A stretch of 64,000 nucleotides of DNA from Impatiens glandulifera (taxonomy: Eukaryota; Streptophyta; Magnoliopsida; Ericales; Balsaminaceae), in assembly GCF_907164915.1 (NCBI RefSeq), contig NC_061869.1, positions 39,866,840 to 39,930,839 of the forward strand. The letters are read 5' to 3'. This document shows, in pieces, positions 11,522 to 22,364 of this stretch. Both the position numbers and the translations under genes were made by a program. Under the pieces are notes generated by a model, which saw only the letters and a program-made list of their open reading frames with translations, was not told the DNA's origin and did no database searches. Positions within the stretch are counted from its first letter, which is position 1, and each line of letters opens with the position of its first letter.

Positions 11522-14255
11522 CTTAGGGACGAGCAAACGGGTAAACTCAACCCGTATTACTTAACCCATATTCAACCCAAATTAAATTTACCCAATCCAT
11601 AATTCAACTCATATTATTTACTAATATGAGTTGGGTATGGGTTGGGTTGAGTATGGGTTGGGTAACCCAAATTATTTTATTTTTATTTTTTTTATTTAAC
11701 ATGTATTTGACTCATTTAATATATTTTTATTCGTTTAACACGTTTTTTACGTTTTTGACATTTTTAATACGTTTTTCACACGTTTAACACGTTTTTCACA
11801 CGTTTAACACGTTTTTGGCACGTTGAACACGTTTTTCATGTTTTTGGCATATTTAACACGTTTTTAACACGTTTAACACATTTTTGACACGTTTGACACG
11901 TTTTTTCACGTTTTCGACACGTTTAACACATTTTGACACATTTTTGGCATGTTTAACACGTTTTAACACGTTTAACATGTTTTGACACGTTTAACATGTT
12001 TTTCACATTTTTGACACGTTTCACATGTTTTTGGCACGTTTTGACACGTTTAACACGTTTTCCACGTTTTGACACGTTTAACACGTTTTCACGTTTTCGA
12101 CACGTTTAATACGTTTTTCACATTATTGACACGTTTCACACGTTTTTCACATTTTTGGCACGTTTAACACGTTTTCCACGTTTTGAGACGTTTAACACGT
12201 TTTTGACACGTTTTTCACGTTTTTGACACGTTTAATATGTTTTCGACACGTTTAATACGTTTTTCACACATTCAACACGTTTCACACATTTGACACGTTG
12301 GACACTATTTTCATGTTTTGACATGTTTAACAAGTTTGACACATTTTTCACGATTACGACACATTTAACACATTTTGACACATTTTTCACGTTTTTGGCA
12401 TGTTTAACACGGTTTGACATGTTTAACATGTTTTTCACATTTTTCACATTATTAACATGTTTAACACGTTTGTAACATGTTTAACTTGTTTTTCACACGT
12501 TTTCACGTTTTTAGCACGTTTAACACGTTTTAATACATATTCCACATTTTTTTGCACGTTTAACACGTTTTCCACGTTTTTGGCACGTTTAACACGTTTT
12601 CCACGTTTTTACCATATTTTGATACGTTTAACACGTTTTTGACACGTTTAACATGTTTTTCACATTTTTGACACGTTTAATACGTTTTCACACATTTGAT
12701 GTCAAACGTGTGAAAAACATATTAAACATGTCAAAAATGCCAAAAACGTGTTAAACGTGACAAAAACGTGTTAAAACTTATCAAAACGTGTTAATGTGCA
12801 AAAAAATATGTTAAAGATGTCAAAAATATGTTAAATGTGTAAAACGTGTTAAAATGTCAAAAACGTGTTAAACGTGCCAAAAATATGAAAAACGTGTTAA
12901 ACATGTTACAAATATATTAAACATGTTACAAACATGTTAAACATGTTACAAACATGTTAAACATGTTAAGAATGTGAAAAACGTGAAAAACATGTTAAAA
13001 ACGTATTAAACGTACAAAAATGTGAAAAACGTGTTAATGTGTGAAAAACGTGTCAAATATGTCAAAAACGTGTCAAATATGTCAAAAACGTGTTAAACAT
13101 GCCAAAAACGTGAAAACATATTAAACGTGTGAAACACGTGTTAAACGTGTGAAAATTGTGTTAAACATATTAAAAACATGTTAAAATGTTAAAAACGTGT
13201 TAAACGTGCCAAAAACGTGAAAACTGTGTTAGACTTATCAAAAATGTGTTAACGTGTTAGTTATGTTAAAAATGTGTTAAACGTGCCAAAAATGTAAAAC
13301 AATCGTGTTGATATTGTCAAAAACGCGTTAAACGTATTAAATATGTCAAAAACGTGTTAAACGTGACAAAAACGTGTTATTAGTATGAAAACGTGTTAAA
13401 CATGTCAAAAATTATTTAAACGTGCCAAAAATGTAAAAACGTGTGAAAAACATGTATTAAGTGTGAAAACGTGTTAAAAATATTTAAAACGTATTAAACG
13501 TGTTAAATATATCAAAAACGTGTTAAAATGTTAAAAACGTGTTTAACGTGCCAAAAAACGTGAAAATCGTGTTAAACTTATCAAAAACGTGTTAAATATG
13601 TTTAAAACGTGTTAAACGTGCCAAAAACGTGAAAAATGTGTTAAACTTATGAAAAACGTGTTAACGTGTTAAGTATGTTAAACACATGTTAAACGTGCCA
13701 AAAACGTAAAAAACGTGTTAAACTTGTCAAAAACGCGTTAAACGTATTAAACATGTCAAAAACGTGTTCAACTTGACAAAAACGTGAAAAAAGTGTTATT
13801 AGTGTGAAAACGTGTTAAAAATGTCAAAAACGTGTTAAACGTGTCAAAAACGTGAAAACGTGTCAAAAATGTGAAAACGTGTTAAACGTGTTAAACGTAT
13901 GAAAAACGTTTTAAACGTGTTAAACGTGTGAAAAACATGTTATAAGTGAAACGTGTTAAAAATATTAAAAACGTGTTAGATGTGTGGAAAACGTGTTAAA
14001 CGTGTGAAAAATATGTTAAACATATCAAAAACGTGTTCGACTTAAAGTTGGAAGATGATTAGTTTATATTGGATTAATAATTGAGAATTAAACTAAATTT
14101 ATATAATTTGAATAATTTGAGTAACCCTAACCCAAATTAAACTCAACATATACTCAACTCATACTCAACCCAACCCATATTAACCAACCCAATTTAATAT
14201 TTTAAATTTGGGTTAGTGTTGAGTTTAAGTAAACCCATATTATGCTCACCCTAGG
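11522..14255. repeat. Palindromic CACGTTTAA minisatellite with hAT-like inverted ends (~2.7 kb)
   Basis: From 11755 to about 12700 the sequence is a degenerate ~17-24-bp minisatellite built on acacgtttaacacgttttt. From about 12705 to 14038 the same unit runs in reverse complement (aaaaacgtgttaaacgtgt). The whole is an imperfect palindrome centred near 12703. Outside it, both sides carry runs of acccaa/ttgggt with matching ends: TTAGGGACGAGCAAACGGGT on the left (11522) and, reverse complemented, CCTAGGGTGAGCATAATATG on the right (ends about 14255). The TAGGG-GAGCA ends resemble hAT termini, but I found no convincing 8-bp duplication. Open frames inside are minisatellite artefacts. Confidence 0.75.
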
Positions 14256-14309
14256 CTTATGGAACTTAAAACTGATCACAAAATTAACAATGAATTTCAT
14301 GACAAATAA

Positions 14310-14465
14310 TATAATTAAATAGCATATTAGTCGAGTTTGTTTAATAACATTTATGTTTATTTATATAAATATATAAAATACATTTTGTTTAATAACATTT
14401 ATGTTTATTAGTCGAGTTTGTTTAACATTTATGTTTATTTAATTAAATAGCATATTAGTGGGATA
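14310..14465. repeat. Short tandem duplication between minisatellite and paralog 2
   Basis: agtcgagtttgtttaa occurs at about 14330 and 14408. tgtttaataacatttatgtt occurs at about 14338 and 14387. aattaaatagcatattagt occurs at about 14311 and 14440. It is a local slippage or duplication product with no coding frame. Confidence 0.5.
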
Positions 14466-14596
14466 AAAACGCTTGCAGTGTAAAAGTCGAAATTACCCCC
14501 ACCAAAAACTGTCAAGGCTAATCCACTAGAGTAGTATGCATATATTTTCTTCTGAATTTGATTTTGCATAATTTGCTCCATCTTCTCTCTCACTTG

Positions 14597-15094
14597 GTAA
14601 GCTCTGTCCTTCTTTCACCTTCTTCCTTGTTACTTACAGTACAGTAGATGTGAATATTTTGTTTTCTTTCTTTAATCTGAAACAGAAGATGTTGCTATTG
14701 AAATTTTAACAAAGGATTTGAGTTCAACGATATTTGTTCGATCATAAACTCTTCTAATATGATAGTCTCAGCTAGTTTTCTGTTTGATGAAGCATCTTTC
14801 ACTCTATACTGGTCTGCTCTGTAGCTAAATATTCCTTTGTTGTTTTGAATTTTCTTTAAGTTGTTCCTCTATCCACCATGTTGTTTGAGATTGACGATGA
14901 TGACTATCTTTATCTACATTGAGATCTAGAATCCACTCATCAACTTATATATATTGCTTATATTCTAACTGTTTTTCTTGGACTCATATATAATGTTACA
15001 TTGAATATAGCAAATAATAATAACATATGACTTGTTCGAATCCACTATATCTTCTTCTTTGATCTTCCTTTCTTCTATTTGTCATATTGAGTAG
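14597..15094 (+). other. 5'UTR intron of paralog 2
   Basis: Donor cttg/GTAAGC at 14597, acceptor TATTGAGTAG ending 15094; 498 bp, against 302 bp in paralog 1. The 3' part (from atgacttgttc to gtcatatt) is nearly identical to the paralog 1 intron. The extra length is in the middle (about 14860-15000). The leader exon lies about 14565-14596, with a possible TATA at 14541 (TATATTT) and the shared AAATTACCCC block at 14490-14499. Confidence 0.6.
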
Positions 15095-15109
15095 GTGGTC
15101 TATATCCTA

Positions 15110-15589
15110 ATGGCTAACAAGAACAATGGATCAAGCAAACAGAACTACTCAACAACAACAAACCCGTCAAAACCAGTAGAAGCTTACTGTGGTATTCTTG
15201 AAGTTGTTCCAGGGAATTCTTCTCAAAGAATTTCAAACCAAGAAGTTGCTTACAGTGGCTTTGAACAAGCTGTGAGCCATCCAGGGAATTATCAAGCGAT
15301 TACAAAGCAAACTACTGTAGACAAGCAAACCGGAGACTATGGCTGCTACACTAAGAAGGAAACATCTTCAACTGGAGAAATCCATAGAGAGCGGGGGAAA
15401 GGGGCGGTTGGAGTGAGAGATGAGTATAAGAACGCGACAACTTATAAATTTGGTAACAAGACTGGTTACATTGAGATCTATAAGGAGGAAAGGGTTCGAG
15501 AGGTTTATTATGATAATACCAAGAATGCTGTTTCTACTAAGTCTGCTCAGAGGAATAGTAAGAATGTTGGTGGTGGTGGTGAGCACTGA
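15110..15589 (+). CDS. Uncharacterised hydrophilic protein, paralog 2 (159 aa)
   Basis: This is the second member of the unrecognised family. The start is the ATG at 15110 in the same context as paralog 1. It encodes 159 residues with no signal peptide or membrane helix. It shares YCGILEVVPGNSSQRIS, TVDKQTG-YG-YTKKET, STG-IHRE-GKGAVGVR-EY, ATTYK-GNKTGY and YKEERVR with paralog 1. The region after NSSQRIS differs (EVAYSGFEQAVSHPGNYQ). The tail ends in GGGGEH at TGA 15587-15589, losing the Ser-rich linker and GYGYYY tail. Downstream bases tatgatgattattac could encode a Tyr/Asp tail in another frame, which suggests a frameshift truncation. Promoter, leader intron and 3'UTR are all homologous, so this is a segmental tandem duplicate about 6.6 kb from its partner. 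Function is unknown. Confidence 0.8.
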   Translation: MANKNNGSSKQNYSTTTNPSKPVEAYCGILEVVPGNSSQRISNQEVAYSGFEQAVSHPGNYQAITKQTTVDKQTGDYGCYTKKETSSTGEIHRERGKGAVGVRDEYKNATTYKFGNKTGYIEIYKEERVREVYYDNTKNAVSTKSAQRNSKNVGGGGEH

Positions 15590-16043
15590 GCAGCAGTAGT
15601 ATGATGATTATTACTGTTAGTGTTAGAGTTTGGATTGTAGGCTGCTTAAGCTGTTATGTTTTCGTTTGATGGACTATGGTTTTATGATGTTTTGTGTTTA
15701 CTTACTGTTTTACTTCTATGATTTGGTATGTTTTTTGGTAAAATGATGATGACAATGGCACGTCTTTTGTTCTATAAGTTTTCTAATAGATTCTCTTGCT
15801 GTAATTTCTGTTTTTTTTTTTAAATTTCTTCTTAAATATGGGTTTTTACTTCTTACTATTAGATGTTTCAATTTTTTGGGTATAATAAATTAGCAAGGTG
15901 CATTTGTACAAATAATTCATATTTATTAAAAAGCTGTGTAATTTAATTCAAAATTGTATATTTAATAAAACAATTACGTTTTAACGCATTCATCACCAGT
16001 TGATCATGAGAAATGCAAAGATGAGAATGAAATCGTTTTCTCA
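15590..16043. other. 3'UTR of paralog 2 and intergenic DNA
   Basis: ttaagctgttatgttttcg (about 15646) matches the paralog 1 3'UTR. The remainder to the MITE at 16044 is AT-rich, without a supported feature. Confidence 0.5.
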
Positions 16044-16687
16044 GGCCATCTCCAACCCAAATACCTATTAGTAAACATCCCATCAAGTAATTCATCTTCA
16101 ACCCAAAAACTCAAACTCAAAAGAATATTGTTTTTTATAATAATTTTTAATTTTTTCAATATTATTTATATATTTATCTAAAATTACAAATTGAACTCAT
16201 AACTTTATAACAATTTATTAATTATTTTTAAATTCTAATTATAAATTAATTATTTATACAATATTGTTTATTATTATAAATTTTTAGTACTTAAAAAATA
16301 TAAAATATAAATGTAAACAAATTTAAATATAAATTAATCATATAAATAAATTAAAATTATTATGAATTAAACATATAAATAAAGTAAAATATAAATAAAT
16401 TAAAATATAAATAAATTATATAAATAAAATAAAATATAAATAAATAAAATAGGTAAACAAATTAAAATATAAATAAATTATGTAAATTAATTAAAAACAA
16501 ACTAAAAGGACTAGAATGAAAGTTTTGAAAAGTTTTAAGTATGTGAACAGTATCCCTGCAAATTTGAGTATGAATGAGAGATAATTTGCAGAAAAACTCA
16601 AAATACAAAATACAGTTGAGTTTGCAGGTGGGTTGAAAAGCTAAAACCTATTATGGAGATGTGTTTGCAGGTGGTTTGGAGATGATC
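16044..16687. mobile_element. PIF/Harbinger-like MITE (644 bp)
   Basis: The left end is GGCCATCTCCAACCC. The right end, reverse complemented, is GATCATCTCCAAACC (12 of 15 match). TCA flanks both sides (16041-16043, 16688-16690) as a 3-bp duplication. GGNCATCTCCAA ends are typical of plant Harbinger-derived MITEs. The interior is AT-rich with tandem variants of aaatataaataaatt and no transposase frame. Confidence 0.7.
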
Positions 16688-16859
16688 TCAGTCCTATACA
16701 TTAATATGCAACACGATTAACAAATGAGTAATTAGAAAAACTATTCACATGAAAATGTAGTAACGCACTGTAAATATACAAGAATGCAAAAAAAAATGTT
16801 AAATCGATATAAAAAATTGAAAGATTATGCACTCAATTAATTAGAGATTTATTATAGTT

Positions 16860-17030
16860 ATTGAAGCTGAAACACGTTACCATCAATGGAAGAGCTATGC
16901 AGCATGCAGAGGTTATAGCTACTGAAACACGTTACCATCAATGCGGAGCTATGCAGCGTGCAGAGGTTATAGCTACTGAAACACGTTACCATGCGGAGCT
17001 ATGCAGCGTGCAGAGGTGGGCTGTAGCCCA
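16860..17030. repeat. Three tandem copies of a ~57-bp unit
   Basis: The unit gctactgaaacacgttacca, then atgcggagctatgcagcgtg, then cagaggttata, occurs three times with one internal deletion in the last copy. It ends in a small palindrome, gtgggctgtagcccat. The base composition is much richer in G+C than the surroundings. An open frame crosses it only because the unit length is a multiple of three. Upstream sequence (about 16795-16860) matches 40738-40790, right of copia C. Confidence 0.7.
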
Positions 17031-18078
17031 TGTTAACTTAAGTATTTAATATAAGATTTCTAATTTCAAATATAATTATTATTAATATTTTATTTTATAT
17101 AAATAATATTTTTTAATATACAAATATTTATAATTATACCTAAATTTTAATTAATATATAAATAAAATTTATTTATATAATTATATAAATTAAAGTATAA
17201 GAAATTATATATAAAATAGTGCAAATCATATAATAGTATTAAATTTATATGATTATTATATATTATTGTTTTTTTTATTAATTTTAATATAATTAATAAT
17301 ATTAATTATTACCAGATAAAGATTAAAATAATAATTTATATAAATATAAGGGTAAAATAATTTTTTTATATTTTATAATTTTAAACTATTTAAAAATTTA
17401 TAAAAAAATATAAATTAATATTCAAAATAAATTAAAACAGTTATATTGATTTTGTTAATTATATAAATGAATTGATATATAATTTATTCTTTCAAAATGG
17501 TTTATACACATTAATATTATATAATCGTCTTCTTTAGTCAAATTAGACTTAAATCTTAAATTCACTGATTCACTTTCATATATTCTTTATTTATATAATA
17601 ATATTCATTTATTTAAAACCTAATTAATTTAACTTTCATGTTTTCTTAACCTAATATTTCTTCAAATATATAATTTTAAATGTATAAATTTATTTTTTAA
17701 ATCGAGTGATCTTATCACTTTTTAGATTTTGTATATTTATTTTATTTTTAATAGGGGTATTTGTGGAATAATTCGATTAATATGTTCACTTATTATCCGT
17801 AATAGTGTAATACATATAATTTTTACATCCCATGGGAAAAAAATTCCTAGATTTTCCCTTGGTTACCATACGTATAAACGATGACATCTCGAAACAACTA
17901 AAGTATGTGAAGATGTTAAGGACGAATACGTGATTTGGGATGATCATGTCTATTCATCAACCTTTAGTTCATAACATGATCTCTTGATCATAACCCATAA
18001 CTTCTGATCTTTAGAGCTCAACTAAAGATAAAATACAAATGCAAGCATGAACATCACTTCTCAAATGTCTTATACGTC
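17031..18078. other. AT-rich DNA, then left host flank of copia C
   Basis: 17040-17850 is AT-rich with no feature. From about 17860 the sequence (acatgatctcttgatcataa near 17972) resembles the ~175-bp repeats right of copia C (40910-41250). Copia C therefore sits in older dispersed-repeat sequence. Confidence 0.5.
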
Positions 18079-18528
18079 TGGTATGTTAAGATTCAAGTGC
18101 CGAAATCAAACATGCTTGAAACAGTTTATAAAAACGTAAATAATAAGAACACAAAGAAGACACTGATTTATAGTGGTCACTCAATAAAGTTATGTTCACT
18201 TTAGCCGCCACCTGATTTCAATATGAAAAAGAATGAATATATAATTTTTTCTCACATTGTTTATCTCTAAATTATGTCTTACCTTATAAAAAATTTAACA
18301 ACACCATATTTATAAAATAAACATTAAGATAATAAAACATAAATAACTCTTAGTTCAGACCCAAACTCAAACCCAAAGGCCCGAATTCAAACTCAAACAC
18401 AAACTGATAAAGTATTAAATAAATGAGAAAACCATTGATTTATTTCCCATTAATTAGGCTCTATATATTAATTAATTCATAAGTTTTCTCATATTAATAT
18501 TCTTTTCTATTACTATTATAAATAAATA

Positions 18529-20174
18529 TCTTAGGATAAGTGTCGACAATAGAGACGATGGTCTAACTATTGTGAACAACTTATGACTTTCAATTCGGTT
18601 TTAACTCTGTTAGAAGTTAAAATATGTTTCTATTCTTCGCAAAACTTCACAAACTCTTAAATTTGAACAAGTTCAAGTGTGAAATCGTTTGTTGAATTTG
18701 AAGCTTTATATGAATGAATATCAATGGAAGAAAGTAAAGAACACATGAAGTTTTATGGATGTTCGGAGATAAAATTCCTACGTCACCCATTCTTCCTCAA
18801 TAAGAAGGATATTCACTAGAAGACTTTGATTGGTATAGAACCCACTACACAAACCCAGTCAGAAACCACAGGACTTAACAACAGCCTGTTTCTGAACTAT
18901 TAGCTAACTCTTTGTTTAACAAAACAACCTCTATTCAACTTACAAAACTGAAATTTCACACATAAAGAACAATATACGATTTACAGTATGATCACAGTTA
19001 GATAGTAGGTAATTTGCACTCGAGCTTGAGAAAGATTAGATAATTGATAGCAAGAGCAAATTCTGAGATTCTGGCAATTCATAGAACGACATGGCCATTC
19101 GTCTGTTGTCCTTGAGATTCTATTTATATTTGAACTAAACCAATGGTCGAATATTCCTTTTGGACACGTGTCATGTGTCCGTTGGATGCCCGCCAATAGT
19201 ACAAGAGTACAACAGACTCTAAGCATTGGGATCATGGCCATACCAGACAGGTAGTGCTCCGAATATCCTCTGATATACTGTTGTACTGGAATGTGCAACG
19301 CATCGTGGGCAATTTGAATATTGGCGTACGTGGTAGTTGTTCATTCGTTGTTGGAGCTGAGTTGTCAAACTGTTGAAAACGGTAATTGTAGATGAGCTGA
19401 GTGAGTACGTAGTTAGACGCTTCTTCAGATGTCTGATCAAGTCAGACAACGTCTACTTGCGCTCCTTCTTCAGACCACTTCTAAGAAGTTGTTAGACGAC
19501 GTCTACTTGCGCACTCCTTAGACCACGTCTAAAGGAGTTAGACGACGTCCACTCGTGCACTCCTTAGACCACATCTAAAGGAGTTAGATGAAGTCTACTC
19601 GCACACTCCTTAGACCACGTCTAAAGGAGTTAGACGACGTCTACTCGCGCTCTACTTAGACCACAAGAGTTAGACGACGTCTACTCGCGCACTGCTTAGA
19701 CCACGTCTAAAGGAGTTAGACGACGTCTACTCGCGCACTGCTTAGACCACGTCTAAAGGAGTTAGACGACGTCTACTCGCGCACTCCTTAGACCACGTCT
19801 AAAGGAGTTAGACGACGTCTAATCGCGCACTCCTTAGACCACGTCTAAAGGAGTTAGATGACGTCTACTAGCGTACTCCTTAGACCACGTCTAAAGGAGT
19901 TAGACGACGTCTACTTGCGCACTCCACGTCCAAAGGAGTTAGACGACGTCTTCTTACGTTTCCTTAAGATGTACCTACGAACAGACAATTTCACAACTTA
20001 GTCTTATTCGTTTGCAACGTTGAATTAAGCTCTTGAGTTTTGCCTTTGCATAAATAAGTTTTATTTTAATTTACCCGCACATCATCAAAATAATGTAACT
20101 CATAATTAGAACAATGTTTAATTCAATAAACTTATTTCTTAAGTTCATTTTAATCAATTTGACTAGACTCAACA
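18529..20174 (-). repeat. Left (3') LTR of copia A
   Basis: 1646 bp. A TATA-like promoter element (reverse of ctatttata) lies at 19121-19129 and 27908-27916 in the two LTRs. The outer end reads TCTTAGGAT where the other LTR has TGTTAGGAT. A GTCTAA/GACGTC array occupies about 19435-19960. The bases between 18981 and 19449 are open in two frames, but these are LTR sequence with no recognised protein. Confidence 0.8.
19435..19960. repeat. GACGTC-palindrome minisatellite in left LTR of copia A
   Basis: About ten copies of a ~46-bp unit: gttagacgacgtctactcgc, gcactccttagaccacgtct, aaagga. Each unit contains two near-palindromes, TTAGACGACGTCTA and CCTTTAGACGTGGTCTAAGG (read on the - strand). The right LTR array (28195-28740) has different unit content, so units have been gained or lost since insertion. 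Confidence 0.85.
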
Positions 20175-20258
20175 ATTTCTCCTTTTTGATGATGTTAAAA
20201 ACTTAGTTAGAAGATCACGTGGATTAACAAAAGATTCCAGTCTTTTTAAAAAAATTAG

Positions 20259-20368
<110 letters not shown>

Positions 20369-20504
20369 CAAAGTTTCCCATTAACAAACAAAAAGAAAGA
20401 ATTATCAAAATGGATCTCTCATATCCTCCTCTTTCTAGTTGATAGACATTTTTGCCCGATCTTCCCCCTAGATAGCAGTCCGATTCTTTCCCCCTTTTTT
20501 GACA

Positions 20505-21289
20505 TCATCGGAAAGGACCACCTGTTTCAGCGGCTTGTCTATCAGATATTTTCCTTAAAACCTTTTGAAGCCTCTGACTTCTTTTCTTGTTCTTTGCTCT
20601 TCCTACTCTAAGGAAATAATTATGGACTCTTTGACCGTCCATGACACTGGTGGACTTAATGCGAACCCCATGTCCAATATTAACCTGAAGATGTTCGAAC
20701 ATCATGCTGAGATGAGCAGCATACCAAGTTATCTTTCTTGTAGAAGAGATCAGCTTCACCAAGTTATTGAAAATGATTTTAGACCAGTTAATGACTATTC
20801 CCATGGTTATAGCCACCATCATCTCAAAGCGTTCTTTAAAATAGATATTATTGGCTACTTGTGCTATGAGAGATTTAGAAACGATATCATTAAGAAACCA
20901 AACTCAAGTTTTAGGGAAGACTTTTTCCCGTGAGTTTCCACAGGAAAGGAGTTATCTGAAAAGATTATCTTCATCTCAAATAGAATATCATTTGGAGAGG
21001 TGTGAAGCTCTGTCAACCCCTCAGTAGGAAGCTCGAAGAACTGAACGAAGAATTCTTTAGAGATGGAAATGTTTGTTCCTCTTATTATCGCAAGGATAAC
21101 GCCATCGACTATTTTTTCAGATTCAAAGAACTCACGAACCTCTTGTTCGTGAATGATGAAAGGTCCTCCAAGAAACTTCCTCAAGCTGGAAGCTCCAAGG
21201 GTATTGAACATTACAACCAATCCTGGAAGCGACACAGAGAGGATAGACTCAAAATTTACTTGTAGAGTATTAAACACAATGGAGGCCAT
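20505..21289 (-). pseudogene. Extra 3' ORF of copia A (env-like position), broken
   Basis: Two - strand pieces follow RNase H. 21289-20864 encodes 141 residues starting MASIVFNTLQVNFESILS, with RKFLGGPFIIHEQEVREFF and FFVQFFELPTEGLTEL. 20822-20505 encodes 105 residues with AITMGIVINWSKIIFNNLV and AHLSMMFEHLQVNIGHG. I associate this type with ORFs often labelled putative plant transposon protein in Lamiales retroelements. Its function is not established. In SIRE elements the equivalent position is called env-like, but I see no signal peptide or clear transmembrane anchor here. The pieces are in different frames, so a frameshift separates them. An array (21720-22250) lies between this region and pol. 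Confidence 0.6.
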
Positions 21290-21719
21290 ATCTATGTTTT
21301 GGAGGAGTTTAGATGAAGATGAAGAGTACTTAGGGTTTTAGACAGCTAGGAATCTCAAGGGTTTTTCTTTGTAAGAGAAAACGAGTATTCAGAATCACAA
21401 AGAAGATAATGAATCTGTTCGGATTTGTCAGTTACTCTTTATAGAGTATGACTAACACATGATCATTAAAAGTAAACCGTCATTTAATTTAAAAACGTGT
21501 TCCCAATAAAACCACAAATAAAAGACGTCATTTTAAACAGAAAAAAAATTAACTCTATCATTAATCGAACGACGTGAAGTAATTAACCGTCATAAATATT
21601 AGTCATATTTTTAACATTGAGAATTGAGAGACACGTGTCTTCAAGTTATTCGAAATATGATTGTTCAATTTATGAGCGGGAAAAGTACATAGATAGCTCA
21701 TGACAAATAACAGATGTCC

Positions 21720-22255
21720 TTAACTCGTCCGAAGATGAGATGTCTAAGGACGCACGTAGTTAGACGTCGTCTATGCTATCCGCATCCCTTACGTCTAAGC
21801 TAGGTAGACGTATGTTTGGAAGGCGTCTAATCACGCACGTCTACAGACGCTTTAGCTTGAGTCTGGACGTTATCTAATAAAACACGTCTACAAACTCTTA
21901 GCAAGTCTAGACGCCGTTTAATAAAACACGTCTACAAATGCTTAGCAAGTCTGGACGTCGTCTAATCACACACGTCTACAAACACTTTAGCTTGAGTCTA
22001 GTCGTTGTCTAATCAAACACGTCTACAAACAATTAGCAAGTTTGGACGCCGACTAATCAAATACGTCTACAGACGCTTAACAAGTCTGGACATCGTCTGA
22101 TCACGCACGTGTACAGACGCTTCAGACGTATTCTTCACAGTTAGACGTCTAAACAAGCTTATATGAAAGTTGCTTAAACATAACTCGTCTAAGTACATGG
22201 TTTCTTTATACAACTCATCTAATCAGTCTGATTGAGACCTCCGTCTACACACGTT
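21720..22255. repeat. Internal GTCTAA/ACGTCTAC minisatellite of copia A
   Basis: About seven degenerate ~57-bp units built from acacgtctacaaacgcttag, caagtctggacgtcgtctaat. It uses the same GTCTAA/GACGTC vocabulary as the LTR arrays but a different unit. It lies between the RNase H end (22365) and the env-like ORFs. Confidence 0.8.
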
Positions 22256-22364
22256 TGTCCAACCACTTTAATTATCAAATTTCCCCCTCAATTTGTGCAT
22301 TATTAATTAAATAAAAAATTAATTTAGGTCTACAACACCCAAAACATTTTTAAAGTAAAAAAAC

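Noticed and set aside
12232..12642. Open frames of 61-71 codons on both strands in the minisatellite
   Set aside because: Repeating MFNTF- and NVKNV-type peptides follow from the CACGTTTAA unit; open in several frames at once, so no protein.
14118..14130. Telomere-like ccctaaccc
   Set aside because: Single short occurrence within acccaa runs of the palindromic element, not a TTTAGGG array.
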